This document shows, piece after piece, positions 10,176 through 21,799 of a stretch of 64,000 nt of DNA. The notes under the pieces are model-generated. The model did no database searches. It was not told where the DNA came from and saw only the letters and a program-made list of their open reading frames with translations. A program made the translations under genes and the position numbers. The stretch spans positions 153,893 to 217,892 of the forward strand of contig SKCR01021386.1 in the NCBI GenBank assembly GCA_019454045.1, given 5' to 3'. Numbering within the stretch: position 1 is the stretch's first letter; each line of letters begins with the position of its first letter. The DNA comes from Zanthoxylum bungeanum (taxonomy: Eukaryota > Streptophyta > Magnoliopsida > Sapindales > Rutaceae).

Positions 10176-12257
10176 TGATGAGCGGAAAATATATCAATAT
10201 TTACCGCCCCTTTTACTTAATATTTTGTTTAGTTTCTCGGGTTTGATGAACGTTTTGATATGTTTTATTTTATTTTGCAGATAAAATAATATCGGGACTC
10301 AATGAAATCATTTAGGATGAAATATGGGTCAAATAAGGGCAATTATTGGACTTGATATTTTAATTTTGGAGATTGGAAACTTGAAAGAGCGTTTTGACGA
10401 AGTGCAGTTTTGGAAATTCCAGTTTTGCGCATCTGTCGTAGTTTGGGCATAACTTTTTACTCAGATATCGGATTGAGCTGATTCAAGTGCCAGATTAAAG
10501 ACGACTCAAAGATCTACAACTTTGAAAGAGAACATATTTTCGAATTCTGATGATTTCATGACCGAAATGGATGAACCATCCAGAAGTGTGTGGAGTGTAA
10601 TTATTAAAAGTCATTATCAATCATTTTCAAAGCAAAATATTAATTAATTAATAATTAATAAAAATTATCAAATCAACACCAAACAAGATAAGCAATTAGT
10701 GGAGCAATATGGATTTGGTGGAGTAATTAGTGGAGAAATTAATAATGGATTTGGTGGAGAATTGATTGATGATTTGATGGTGGCAAAATTTTGCCTATAA
10801 ATACCAAGCCATTTCATTTGTAAAATTCATACTTTCTTCTTTGAAATTCTTAATGAATAAATAAGAAGATTGTATCTAGTTTGTTTATTTTTAGTTTTCA
10901 GTAATTAATTTTCAGTTTCGCACTTTCTTTTCTTTAATTTTCAGTTTTTACTTTCCGCAATTTACTTTTACGCACAGTACTTTTCTTTCTTTAATTTTTA
11001 GTTTTTATTTTTTTTCAGTAATGAGGAGGTAATTTCCCCAGCTAAGGTGAAAGGTAATTCTTTTACTGTTACTATTTAGATTAATCTCCCTTAAAAATAA
11101 TATATTCACTATTTAAAATACTGATTAATAAAGGATACCGCTATATTGGTCGGTTGGCAATTCAATTTAATCTGGTTTAAACCTGACTAATCAAGGATAC
11201 CGCCAGATTGGTCGGTTGGTAAATTTATTTTGGTACCGCCACCCTATGGCTGGATTATGGACAAATATTACCGCCTATATGGCTGGTTGGACTTAATTTG
11301 ACTTAATCAGGATACCGCCAGATTGGTCGGTTGGTAAAATAATATCACAAGTTTATATATTATTTTATGGGAGATATCTAAATTAGTAGTAGTAAAAGTA
11401 ATTCCTTTTACCTTAGCATTTTATTTTATTTTACTTTTCAGTTTTACTTTATGTCTTTTACTTTTCAGTATTTTTACTTTATGTCTTTTACTTTTAAGTT
11501 GTTACTAGCCCTAGTTATGTGTTAGTTATCTGGGGTTGTGATGAATTCTAATATCACCGGTTTATAAGGGGTTTTTTATAGTTTGGGTAATTTAAAGGTT
11601 TACTTATTAAGTCTTAAGCTTAATGCTTCTTGTTGTCTGATCACCAATAAGATTGATGTGGTAAATCTAAAATGAACTAGACATAGGGATTTTAGGTTTC
11701 AGCCTTAGACTTAATAACCCACGATCTTCCTTGAGGATAGATAACCCTTTAATAGATTTCCTTACAGGATAGGAATATACCTGTCGGGCGGGGGTAGCCA
11801 TAATTGGAACTTAAACTTAATGAATCCAGATAATTTGGTTGACATAGACTATGGTTCAATTGGGTTAAACTGGGTATTTGCGTCTGACCATCGACAGAGG
11901 CTTTTGCATAATTTAGTGTTCCAGGTTAGTAAACTAATTTATTACACAAACATAAAATAATCACTTCATCTTTTAAATGATATTAGAATGATTCACGACC
12001 CTAGATCTTTGTGTCTTTTGTTATTTTCCTTAGTATTTTCTTTTGTCTTTTTATTTATTTATTTATTTATTTATTTTGTAAAACCACTTTCAACCAATCA
12101 AACAATCATTATCTTCTTCATTTAATTAGATATCTGTAAATAAATAGATTCAATAATTAATAACAATAGTAGGAATTAAGTCCTCGTGGGATCGATATTT
12201 TTATACTACTTGAACGATACGTGCGCTTGCGTTATACGTGTGTGTTTACGCCGGTCA
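10176..12257 (+). mobile_element. nested LTR retrotransposon, 3' LTR
   Basis: The 2082-bp copy of 4319-6401 starts TGATGAGCGG, ends GCCGGTCA, and is followed by target duplication GCAAC (12258-12262). It carries the same sub-repeats (about 11133-11340), TATA-like TATAAATACC (10795) and a (TTTA)n run near 12052. The whole element is 7939 bp and splits copia-A pol. Confidence 0.92.
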
Positions 12258-12428
12258 GCAACCTGCTCCATCAGAGCTACATGATCATCCGCAAATCTGG
12301 ATGACAACAGATAGCCAGAAACCAATGAATCTCCAGTATGAAGATCTGAGCGAGGCCGGATTCCATCATCCAGATACTCAGGATCAGAATACATTCTGCT
12401 TATTGACGAAGAGGAGCCAGAAAAGCTT
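12258..12428 (+). pseudogene. copia-A pol fragment after nested insertion
   Basis: The sequence resumes copia-A directly after GCAAC with CTGCTCCATCAGAG and runs to the AAAAGCTTT junction near 12422. The same stretch occurs again at about 13475-13640, so it is one half of an internal duplication. It encodes the linker between integrase and reverse transcriptase, which is not conserved. Confidence 0.65.
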
Positions 12429-12437
12429 TAAGAGTGA

Positions 12438-12484
<47 letters not shown>

Positions 12485-13122
12485 TATATGCACAAAGCTA
12501 TGTCGTGGGCTTACGAAATTATCACTCACTCGCATAGCCTCTCTGCATCAAAGAACCATGTGTTTAATTATTGCACCATCGAAATGTGCAATAATTTTAT
12601 ATTTAAAAAACATATTAATTATGTGGGTGAATTTCATATGTATAAAAAATATTAAAAATTAAAATTCTCTATTTACATGGTCAGTGTGTGAGAACTAGCA
12701 AGCACTTGCATGAGTCATGCATGGTGCCCTTCATTTGAAGCCAATTGAATCCATTTGCCACAAGAAGATTCCAGCTGCCTTGCATGGACCAGTTATTGTC
12801 ATGAAGAAGCAAACATGCAACTTTTGGTGGAGTTGAAATTTTTGGAGAAACAATCAACAAAACTTTCGGTGATGATGGCTTTGAGTTGGCAAAAACGTGT
12901 GGTACTGTAGCACACGTTTTTTCCCTATAAAAGGAACTCCAAATCATTTGTAAATGCATCCCAAAGTTGTGTAATTGAGAGAGTGTTGAGTGAGGTTTTG
13001 TTTTGTAAGTTTAAACATTTGTATTCTGTTCTTGTAAGTAATAGAAATGTTTCAATTTTTTCCTCAAATACACTCTAGAGTGATCAGTGAATCACAACAC
13101 ATTAAAGGTGCTTCTGACCAGG
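12429..13122 (+). repeat. copied segment of the 36650-37320 locus, containing a copia LTR
   Basis: This block matches 36655-37326 end to end. It has a (TA)n run (12440-12481), a shared non-TE flank (for example CTCTGCATCAAAGAACCATG), a 413-bp LTR (12687-13099; TGTGAGAACT to CACAACA) and, after the LTR, AAAGGTGCTTCTGACCAGG. That tail resembles the H+-ATPase exon 10 end at 32146-32164. Because flank, LTR and downstream exon scrap are all shared, this is a duplicated locus and not an independent LTR insertion. The flanks CAGTG and CATTA are decayed from CAGTA. Confidence 0.65.
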
Positions 13123-13134
13123 AACTTTATTTCT

Positions 13135-13204
13135 ATGAAGATGCATGAAGTAGTCCTTAAATAAAGATATACAACTTCATTTAAGGACTGCTTCATGCAT
13201 CATC
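13135..13204. repeat. short foldback at a rearrangement breakpoint
   Basis: GATGCATGAAGTAGTCCTTAAAT (arm about 13140-13162) is an almost exact inverted copy of about 13175-13203, with a short AT-rich loop. The right arm is genuine copia-A sequence (compare about 4030-4052), and the left arm is a snap-back copy of it. Confidence 0.6.
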
Positions 13205-15200
13205 ACATACTATGGAGACGAGGAATTGGATACAGGCTATGAGACCCAAAGAAAAGAAAGGTCATCAGAAGCAGAGATGTAGTGTTTCTTGAAGACCAAA
13301 CAACAGAAGACATCGAAAAGCCCAAAATGTCTTCTAATTCCAGTGCCAATAAAGCTAATGCAAATCCAGACACAACCCCATCACCAACACGAGTGGCCAC
13401 AGATGATGATGTGGTGCAAGACATACCAGAAGCAGAATCGGAGGAGAAAGATGGTGTTGAGCAGAGGGAGCTGCAACCTGCTCCATCAGAGGCTATAGTC
13501 GTCCTCAGATCTAGATGACAGCAGAGAGCTAGAAATCAATGAACCTCCAGAACGAAGATCAGAGCGAGGTTAGATTCCATCATCCAAATACTCAAGATCA
13601 GAATACATTCTGCTTACTGACGAGGGGGAGCCAAAAACCTTCAACGAAGCTGTATCTTATAAGGACAAAGACAAATGGCTGCACGCAATGCAGGATGAAA
13701 TGGAATCTCTACAGAAAAACAACATTTATGAGATAGTCAAGCTCCCGCATGGAATGAAGGCACTGAAGAATAAATGGGTTTTCAAGCTCAAGAAAGATGG
13801 CAGTGAAAATGTGGTGAAACACAAAACTCGACTACTAGTCAAAAGATTCTTACAGAAAAAAGGAATTGACTTTGATGAGATCTTTTCACCAATGGTAAAA
13901 ATGGCTTCAATCCGAGTTATCCTAGGACTGGTAGCCAGTTTGAACTTAGAGCTTGAACAGATGGATGTCAAAACAACATTTATTCATGGTGATCTGAATG
14001 AAGAAATCTACATATAGCAGCCAGAAGGATTCAAGGTTTTAGTAAAAGAAAACCTTATTTGCAAGCTGAAAAAGAGCTTGTACGGGCTCAAGCAAGCATC
14101 GAGGCAGTGGTACAAGAAGTTTGACTCATTCATGGTGGGTCAAGGATACAAAAGAACTGCATCAGATCAATGTGTATACATTCAGAGGTTTCCAGATGGA
14201 AATTTCGTTGCTCTTCTATTGTATGTGGATGACATGTTGATTGTTGGACAAGAAGCAGTGAAGATCGGCCAGTTGAAGAAGGAACTCTCTAAGTCTTTTG
14301 ACATGAAAGACTTAGGACCAACTCAACAGATTTTGGGAATGAAGATTGTTCGTGACATACAGAACAATAAGTTGTGGCTTTCACATGAAAGTTATATTGA
14401 ACGAATAATCAGGAGGTTCGATATACAGAAAGCCAAACCAGACAGTGTTTCGCTAGCGCACCATTTCAAACTGAGCAAGAGTTCGTGTCCCCCATCCAAG
14501 AAAAAGATGGAGGATATGTCATTAATATCATATTCTTCAGCTGTTGGAAGCCTAATGTATGCAATGGTATGTACCAGGCCAGATACTGCACACACAGTGG
14601 GTGTAGTGAGCCATTTTCTCCATAACTTTGGAAAGCAACACTGGGAGGCAGTCAAATGGATTCTCATGTACCTCAAGGGTACATCAAAGTTTTGTTTGTG
14701 CTATGGGGGAGCTAATCCAATCTTGGAAGGCTATAATGATTCAGATATGGTATGAGATCTTGGTGGTAGGAAATTTACATCAGGTTTCATCTACACTTTT
14801 GCAGGGGGAGCTGTATCATGGCAGTCAAGATTGCAGAGGTGTATTGCATTATCCACAACAGAAGCTGAGTACATTGCTATAAATGTGGTAGGAAAGGAAA
14901 TGTTGTGGATAAAGCGTTTTCTCCAAGAGTTAGGGATCAAACAGACATAATACAAGATACATTGTGATAGTCAGAGTGCTATAGACTTGAGCAAGAACTC
15001 AATGTATCATTCCCGGATGAAGCACATTGATATTCGCTATCATTGGATACGCGAGATGATGGATTAACAACTGGTGAGACTAGTGAAGATCTATACATTT
15101 GAGAATCCAATCGACATATTAACGAGAGTGGTTACTCGAGACAAGCTAGAGGTATGCCGATACATAGTCGGGATCGCTGTCAGATGACAACTGTACAAAT
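13205..15200 (+). pseudogene. copia-A pol C-terminal part: reverse transcriptase and RNase H, degenerate
   Basis: The block begins with a second copy of the integrase tail (compare 4060-4318). The reverse transcriptase follows: ALKNKWVFKLKKDGSENV and QMDVKTTFIHGDLNEEIYI (13688-14011), a stop, then MYGLKQASRQWYKKF and the catalytic YVDD at 14222-14233 (LLLYVDDMLIVG). ISYSSAVGSLMYAMVCTRPD precedes the RNase H remnant (14715-15190), which contains ALSTTEAEY-like DNA in shifted frames. The family is a Tnt1-like Ty1/copia. An in-frame TAG near 14016 and later frameshifts make it inactive. Confidence 0.8.
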
Positions 15201-15219
15201 ACAACTAGAGGGGGAGAAT

Positions 15220-15584
15220 TGTGAGAACCAACTGCTGCATGGAAGCTTCCCATGCATAATATCCAGCTGTCATGCATGATAGGAAGATGCCAAGGCAACT
15301 TTAGGTGATAATTACCATAAATCTAGCTTGTTGAAATTTTGAGAAACCAACAAAAAAAATTTCGGTGGGTTACTGTAGAAGTGTTGAAAAGGTAAGCCAA
15401 ATCTTTACTATAAATACATGGCTTATTCTTAAGCTAAAATCATCCCAAAGAGTTGTATAGAGAGCGTTGCAGTGAAGTTTTTACTTTGTAAAGTTTAATA
15501 CTTTGTATTTCTATTCTTGAGAGTAATAGAAACGATTTCAATTTGTCCTCAAATACGCTCTAGAGTAATCAGTGAATCACAACA
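15220..15584 (+). mobile_element. copia-A 3' LTR
   Basis: A purine tract (AGAGGGGGAGAAT) precedes the TG at 15220. The 365-bp LTR ends CACAACA and is followed by AATTT, matching the 5' flank. It differs from the 5' LTR at many scattered sites, so copia-A is older than the element nested in it. Confidence 0.88.
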
Positions 15585-15762
15585 AATTTGTCATGTCAAT
15601 ATAATAATAGTTAATAGTAAAGTCGTAAAAGAACATTAGTTTCTTTTTTTTTTTTTTAAAAGTTAAAAGGTAATGAAACATTATAAAAACAATTTAGCAT
15701 ATTCATTACACGGAAAGTGAATGCATACTTAACATATTCACCCTAAATAACATCATTAACCC

Positions 15763-16300
15763 TAGAGGTGTTCGCGGTGCGGTTCGGGGCGGTTTTTTCA
15801 TTTTTTACTTCAAACCGCGCGGGTTGGCGGTTTGGGAAATTAGAAAACGAAACCGCAAATTTGATAAGGAAAACCGCGGCGGTTCGGGTTGGCGGTTTAG
15901 CGGTTTGGGCGGTTCGGGTCGACGGTTTGGATTATACATTTTTTAAGAAAATTTTGTGTGTTTTCACATTATAATTGAAGAAAAAATTACATAATTTTCA
16001 TTTATTCATTACATATTGTTATATGATCATTAAATATCTTAATTTTCATAGTTAAAGAAGAAGAAAATATAAAATAATATTTAATTTGTATGCGGGTCGG
16101 CGATTTAGGCGGTTCGAGTCAAAATATGCGGTTTGGGCGGTTCGCGGTTTGACATGGGTCAAAACCGCACACCGACCCGAAATTTGCGGTTCGATTCGGT
16201 GCGGTTCAAAATCATTTTTAATATTTTTTCAAACCGCGCGGTTCGGTTCGGTGCTGTTCGATGCGGTTCGCGGTTTAACCCGAAATTGTGTTCACCCCTA
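15763..16300. mobile_element. hAT-type MITE, 538 bp
   Basis: The termini TAGAGGTGTTCGCGG and (reverse complement of the end) TAGGGGTGAACACAA form an imperfect TIR. The flanks are ATTAACCC on both sides (15755-15762 and 16301-16308), an exact 8-bp target duplication as expected for hAT. The ends are dense in GCGGTTCGGG-like repeats and the centre is AT-rich. It is non-autonomous; apparent open frames are by-products of these repeats. Confidence 0.82.
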
Positions 16301-16312
16301 ATTAACCCCGAA

Positions 16313-16625
16313 TCGACAAAGGCCCGAGCGGTTTGGTTCGTTGTCCAGTATGTTAAGAGGCTTGGTATCATTGAATCCGATGCGTAAAATAAGGTCAACC
16401 TTATGAAAGGTGTAAAGAGTAGCTCCAAGGAAATTGGCTTGATAATTTCTGACATTCAAGATGAATTCAAGAAGTTAAACTCGATTAAGATTCAATTTAG
16501 TCACCAAGCCTATAATATGTATGCGTACAATTTAGTTAAATTAGCTTGTGAGAGATTAATATCTGACACGTGTCTAGAGGATTTTCCCCCAATCATGTTT
16601 TTATTTAATTTTCTCATTACTCATA
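16313..16625 (+). pseudogene. LINE-type RNase H-like (RVT_3) domain remnant
   Basis: A single frame reads KARAVWFVVQYVKRLGIIES, DA, one TAA (16385-16387), then NLMKGVKSSSKEIGLIISDI, QDEFKKLNS, NLVKLACERL and CLEDFPPIM. The order (ESDA acidic site, EIGLIISDI, a run ending in LAC, then a DxPP tail) matches the RNase H-like domain found in plant LINEs and related single-domain genes. Only the domain C-terminal half is present, directly after the MITE target duplication. No reverse transcriptase is nearby. Confidence 0.6.
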
Positions 16626-16688
16626 TGCACCACTCCAAGAAATGTTGTTCTAACTTAATATACACACACATTTGTGTGTATATATATA

Positions 16689-17028
16689 CTAGTTTTTGCC
16701 CGTGCCTACGGCACGGTGTTACAGTATTTGCTCGTGCCTACGGCACGGTGTTACAGAATTAAATGATTTTATTTTTTACTTAAATGATGCCCGTGCCTAC
16801 GGCACGGTGTTACAGAATTAAATGATTTTATTTTTTAATTAAATGATTTTATTTAAACTTTATATTTTTTAATTTGAAAATTTGAAAATTTTTGACCATT
16901 TCCATCAATCATTTCACTCTCTTTCCTTCAATTACCAATGAAATGATATGGGCCGTCAATTAAGCCACATAAAGAGAGCCGTGGATACACTCTCTTTCCT
17001 CCAACACCATTCTCCTTTATTATATAGA
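16689..17028 (-). mobile_element. non-autonomous Helitron 1
   Basis: Read on the minus strand, it starts TCTATATAATAAAGG and ends with a GC-rich hairpin (CCGTGCC, GTA, GGCACGG), a short A-rich spacer and CTAG. The flanking bases are A before TC and T after CTAG, as expected for Helitron insertion between A and T. Two further copies of the CCGTGCCTACGGCACGG hairpin occur inside (about 16733 and 16790). No Rep/helicase is present. Confidence 0.75.
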
Positions 17029-17036
17029 TATATATA

Positions 17037-17357
17037 CTAGTGTGTGCCCGTGCCTACGGCACGGTGTTACAAAATTTATAAAGAGATTAAGATTATGTTA
17101 TTTAATTTATTTATAATGAAATGATTTTATTCATTAGTAAATGATTTTATTCTTTAATTTATTTGGTAGTTTTTATTTTCCATTTTTATAGAGATTTTAT
17201 AATGAAAAGATTCTTTATCAGTCATTAGATTATAATGAAATGATCTGAGCCGAAAATTAAGCCACATAAAGATAGCATTTGGATACATTATCTCTATTAA
17301 TCATAACCATCTGTTATACTATCTTTCATCACACACCATTGTGCTTTATAATATAAA
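17037..17357 (-). mobile_element. non-autonomous Helitron 2, tandem to Helitron 1
   Basis: This second copy has the same minus-strand 3' end (hairpin CCGTGCC/GGCACGG, then CTAG at 17037-17040) and the same internal landmarks (CATAAAGA, ACACCATT). The 5' end is diverged (TTATATTATAAAGC) and its exact boundary is uncertain. It lies 8 bp from Helitron 1 in the same orientation. Confidence 0.65.
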
Positions 17358-19006
17358 TATTCATAAGATTCATCGAGAATTTAATCTAATTAAATTACAT
17401 AAACAAGTGTTCATAAACAACATTAAAATTAATCTAATTAATTAATACAACGATTTGAAATTATACCAATAATTTCAAGCTCCAAGCTTTCACCACCACG
17501 CTCCAAGCTTCTCCAATTTTCTCCAAGCTTCACCACCACCAAGTGTCCCAAAAATCAATTCTTGATATCCAATAGGTGGATTGAAAACTCAAAAATGACA
17601 ACCATAAGTCCACCAAAATTTCAACACTTGAACTTCTAGTTCTTGGATTTTTTACAACATAAGAACAATCCTTGACACTTCAGGATATAGGAGTGTGTTT
17701 TGATTTGTGTTTAGGCTATAATTTGAGTAATTTTGAGCTTGGTGTTGTTGTTACAAAAAAATGAAAAAATTTCCCCAAATTTTTTCTCTAACCCTCGGCA
17801 ATTGCTTGCAAATTACGACAAAAAATGCTTGATATATTTAACAATTAACCAAAGCTTTAAATCACCAACCATGATTAGTTTTAATATGTATTTGATCTTA
17901 TCAAAATACACACTACGAAAAAATGCCCAAGTGTTATGGTTATTAATGACCATAATTACTTTATAACTAACCTAGGTTAAAATTATAGTTTTGGTTAAAT
18001 TTGATCTTATCAAACCATTTAATTACACTAACCATAGTTATATTAAATAATTAATTTAATGTAGTTGTATTAATTAATTTATGTATTACTTTAACTATTA
18101 ATATAATACACCAATTTAATTAATACTCTAATTTAAATCATATTTGTATTATTGTTAACAATTAACAATATACAATAATCATATATCAACTATTGATATA
18201 TTAAAATTAATTAATTTTTAATTTATCACATAAATTATCGGATTGAACAATTCAAGCCGAACACAAAACACGTCGTCAATAATTGACTAATGTTGGGACT
18301 CCCTAGATTCACATTCGGTTGTTATATATAAATTTTTTATATATGTGCATGAAGACCTGCCCACCTACAAATCATGACAAAATAAACTCGGCACGTCGAA
18401 TCATACAAGTTGAAGTTATAACTCTAACGTATAATCTTTCTGTCACACGTATCCAATTGAGCAAGGTCATAGTGTTACCATCAATACCTTATCTACTCAA
18501 TGTATAAAATTTATCTTTATAATTATATTATGTAAAAATAATATCTGAAGAAACGCTTTTCCTCGTTACTATTTATAATGTGTTGGAAACACTTTCGGAA
18601 GCATACTTTCTGTCAAAACATTTCTGAAATATAATTTGAAGTATCGGGAGACAATCCAACCATATGGACTGACAGATCCCGATATTGACACACACCGATC
18701 TCTATGAGCATCGGTCCATAACTAACACTCATCTAACGATCAAATCATAAAACATTCCTGACATGTATGGTATCAACTATGAAAGACCACTCACAAGACC
18801 ATATGATGTCTCAGGTCTAAGGACAATATTAACTTCTCAACTTGAGAAGACAACTATTGATGGTTTTATGAAATATCTATTAGTCATCTTCAGTAAGTCT
18901 ATTCAGTATATATATAATTAATGAATATCGACATCTCTATACGAGCTTCCACTAAGCTCATGGTTCGTTGAGACAAACCATACGAGCTTCCGCTAAGATT
19001 GAGAAC
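17358..19006. other. unassigned AT-rich DNA, probably old repeat
   Basis: No conserved protein domain or intact element is visible. A run of CTCCAAGCTT-type direct repeats lies at 17478-17530. The block 18540-19006 has mixed composition with short near-repeats (ACGAGCTTCCACTAAG and ACGAGCTTCCGCTAAG), resembling retrotransposon non-coding DNA, but I could not pair it with an LTR. Confidence 0.35.
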
Positions 19007-19130
19007 TGTAGACGCTCATTTTCGCCCGAGGTCCACAATCGAGAATTTATAATATGAGGGCACTAGCGATCCTGTAAAACAAAAGTAAAATGAACGGGGA
19101 GTACCGCCCACCGGTGTGGTGGGTGCCGTA
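19007..19130 (-). repeat. partial copy of the 26098 LTR edge
   Basis: About 124 bp starting TGTAGACGCTCATTTTCGCC match 26098-26222, including CCCGAGGTCCACAATCGA and GTGGTGGGTGCCGTA. Beyond 19130 the similarity fades. It may be the far LTR of the minus-strand element ending at 26744, truncated or replaced, or a separate fragment. Confidence 0.5.
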
Positions 19131-21780
19131 CAGTTTGTCCCATACTCTCTAAGTCAAGAAGTTCTTGGCTTGAAGAGTATTTTGGTGAGATGTTGTCTAG
19201 GGTTGGTATAGGCGTATCTGAGCATTGATGTCGTTTAGACCCGTCGAAAGTCATACCATGTTATTGAGCCAAATAATCATCAGTGATGATCCTCAGTCGA
19301 GTAGATGAGGACTTTAATATCGCTTGGACTTGTTAAGGTCATATTTGTTGAGGTTGGTGCTCAGAGCGCCAATTCCCGATTGTATTTATTTATGAATACT
19401 ATTGTAAAATTTTATTATTATGAATAATATATGTAGTTTTTATAATATAATGTATCTTTTAATATGGTAAAGACGTAATGACCTTAGAATGATTAGTCAT
19501 GGTACTGTTGCAAAAGCGTCGCAACTGACATTGAGTAGTATCATGACGTTATCATTCTCAGACTGTTCCTGGTCAAGGTTTACACTACTTGGTCAGTAAA
19601 GTAAACCCGTTGAGACCGGTACATGTCGTATATTGGAATATATGATTCCAATGGTTTCTCAATGAGCCATAAGCCTTGGAGACTAGTATAGACGTGTAGA
19701 TGTTTATAGCGGATAAATACTGAACGACTCACCGAAGATTCTTAATGGATGGTACACCAACGTCAATAAGAATCTTCTCGGGTTGAGTAGCATTTGTGAT
19801 TCTTAGACTTGAGATGACATTGTGGGCACATGAGACATCTTCTACACTTAGATGGCAGTCACGTCACCAATCTATTTAGATCAGACCTCCGTCTGTTCGT
19901 TGGGTGTAGATAGATCCTCATGGTGTCTTATGTGTATCAAGATAGGATCCGTCAGTTCTGTGTATCAGAGCATAGGTAGTCCATATGATTAGCAATCAGA
20001 TAAAACCATGGGCCTGTGGTACAGTTTAGAAGCTAGTTCTAAACATTTCTTTTGAGATTGCTAATAGAATAGTCGACTGGATAATCCCCATAGAGATTTG
20101 ACGTTTACATCTATATCTCTGGGATATATCCGGATACCTGTGACAGAGGAATTATACATTTGCTATGACCTCGACCTGTATGATTCAGCGAGTTTATCCG
20201 TGATCATCATAATTTACGGGTGGATAAATTATGAACACGAAATTGGATTTCGTGACGGATATGCCTGAATCTAGAGAGTATCAATAATGAAATATACTCG
20301 TAGAGCACTAGGGCAACATTAATAAATAATATTGATTATTTATTAAGTCGTTTAAAGGTTAAACGCAAAATACATGTGTAGGACCCGATAGTCATTTCCT
20401 TAATTTTTGTGTATTTGTATTTAATACTTGATTAATTCAAATACACATTAATTAATTGTCAAATTGAGATATTTGACTAATATCATAAATGTATATATGT
20501 ATTTAATATTTAATGTAAATATAATATATATATTTAATATATTTGTATTTATTTAATTAATTAATTATTTAATTGTTAAATGATTAAATTAATTAAAATA
20601 TAAATATCTTAAGGTTTAGATATTTGTTTTAATGACTGTGTTGCCATTGTTGACTAAGTTGAAATTATCATTAAAGTGTAATGATCATTTTATCAACTTG
20701 GCAAATGAAATTCAAATGAAATTAAAAACAAAATGTCTTGTATTTACTTATGGCCAAATTCGGCCAAGGCAAAAATTTGGCAAGTATAAATTGTTTTGTT
20801 TTTCATTTGGTGAATTAACCTAATACACTTTATCAAAACTCCATTAAAACAAAGCAAAGAAAGTAGAGAGAAAAGAAACAAAAATCAAAGAAAAACTTGG
20901 ATTTAAGTAAGTATTTCCAACTTGCTATTAGAGAGAAAATTGTTCCTCTTGTTCTTGGCAACATCTTGTGATGTTCTTAAGTTTTTCTATTCTTTATTCT
21001 TTGTACTTTTGATGGATGAAAGTTTGATGAATGTGTTATGCATGTATGATGATGGAAGATTGTTACTAATGTAGTAATAAACATTCTTTTCATGGTTTTA
21101 GAACTTTGTTGCTAATCTAGAGTTGTTGACCCACTCTTAAATGACCTAGATTTGATCTATAGTTATTTCATTGTGTTGAGATTTTATTTGGATGGAAGAA
21201 ACATGATTGAAGTAATTGATTTAACCAATTTGGTCTAATTTGTCCAATTTGAAGAAATTGAAAAATTATGGTTTAAGACCACTTCCAAATTTGGGGCTTT
21301 TCATTTATATGGTGTATTTGTATGTGTCTATGATGCATGTAAGATATTGGGTTGATTGGATTTTGCCTTGATGTGTTTTGAACCATGAAAGTGCAAAATG
21401 CACATTTGCCCACCTAAAGGAGGCTCTCAGCCAATGGTGAATATTTGGGGTTTTTTGTTGCAAATTGTATTTTGATATTTGGGACATATTATATTCATCC
21501 TAGAAATGATTTAGAATCATTCAAAATTGTTTTGAACAATTTCGGATTAAAATAACCAAAGTGTTATGTTTAAGGGTAATTCGGTAAATTCACATGAATA
21601 TGATTTATGGTGTTTTATTTCATCATTTGATTATTGGATGATAAAATAAATAAGTTTATTTTATTAATTCGAGAAAAAGTTTTGAAATCGGAAAATTTGA
21701 TTTTCCACCGTTTCCATTGTGTTACCGGATATCCCCCTAAAACCCTTACAATATTATGTTAATGAAATAAATATATGGGA
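19131..21780. other. unassigned repeat-like non-coding DNA
   Basis: No coding domain is seen. GAGCGCCAATTCCCGATTGT near 19365, read on the minus strand, contains TTGGCGCTCTGAGCACC, a possible decayed PBS. From 19480 to 20330 the composition is balanced and looks like an LTR or leader; 20440-20600 is (TAAT)-rich; 20820-21750 is AT-rich transcribed-looking DNA. I see no second copy to define LTRs. Confidence 0.3.
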
Positions 21781-21799
21781 TGTACCTCACCCGACCAGA

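Noticed and set aside
12238..12537. Open frame ending in alternating isoleucine and tyrosine
   Set aside because: It runs from copia-A pol into a (TA)n microsatellite.
12687..13099. Independent solo LTR insertion in copia-A
   Set aside because: The 5' flank and downstream exon scrap are shared with the 36880 locus, so the whole segment was copied.
16086..16301. Open frames in 15768-16301
   Set aside because: They arise from GCGGTTCGG repeats at the MITE ends and have no protein character.
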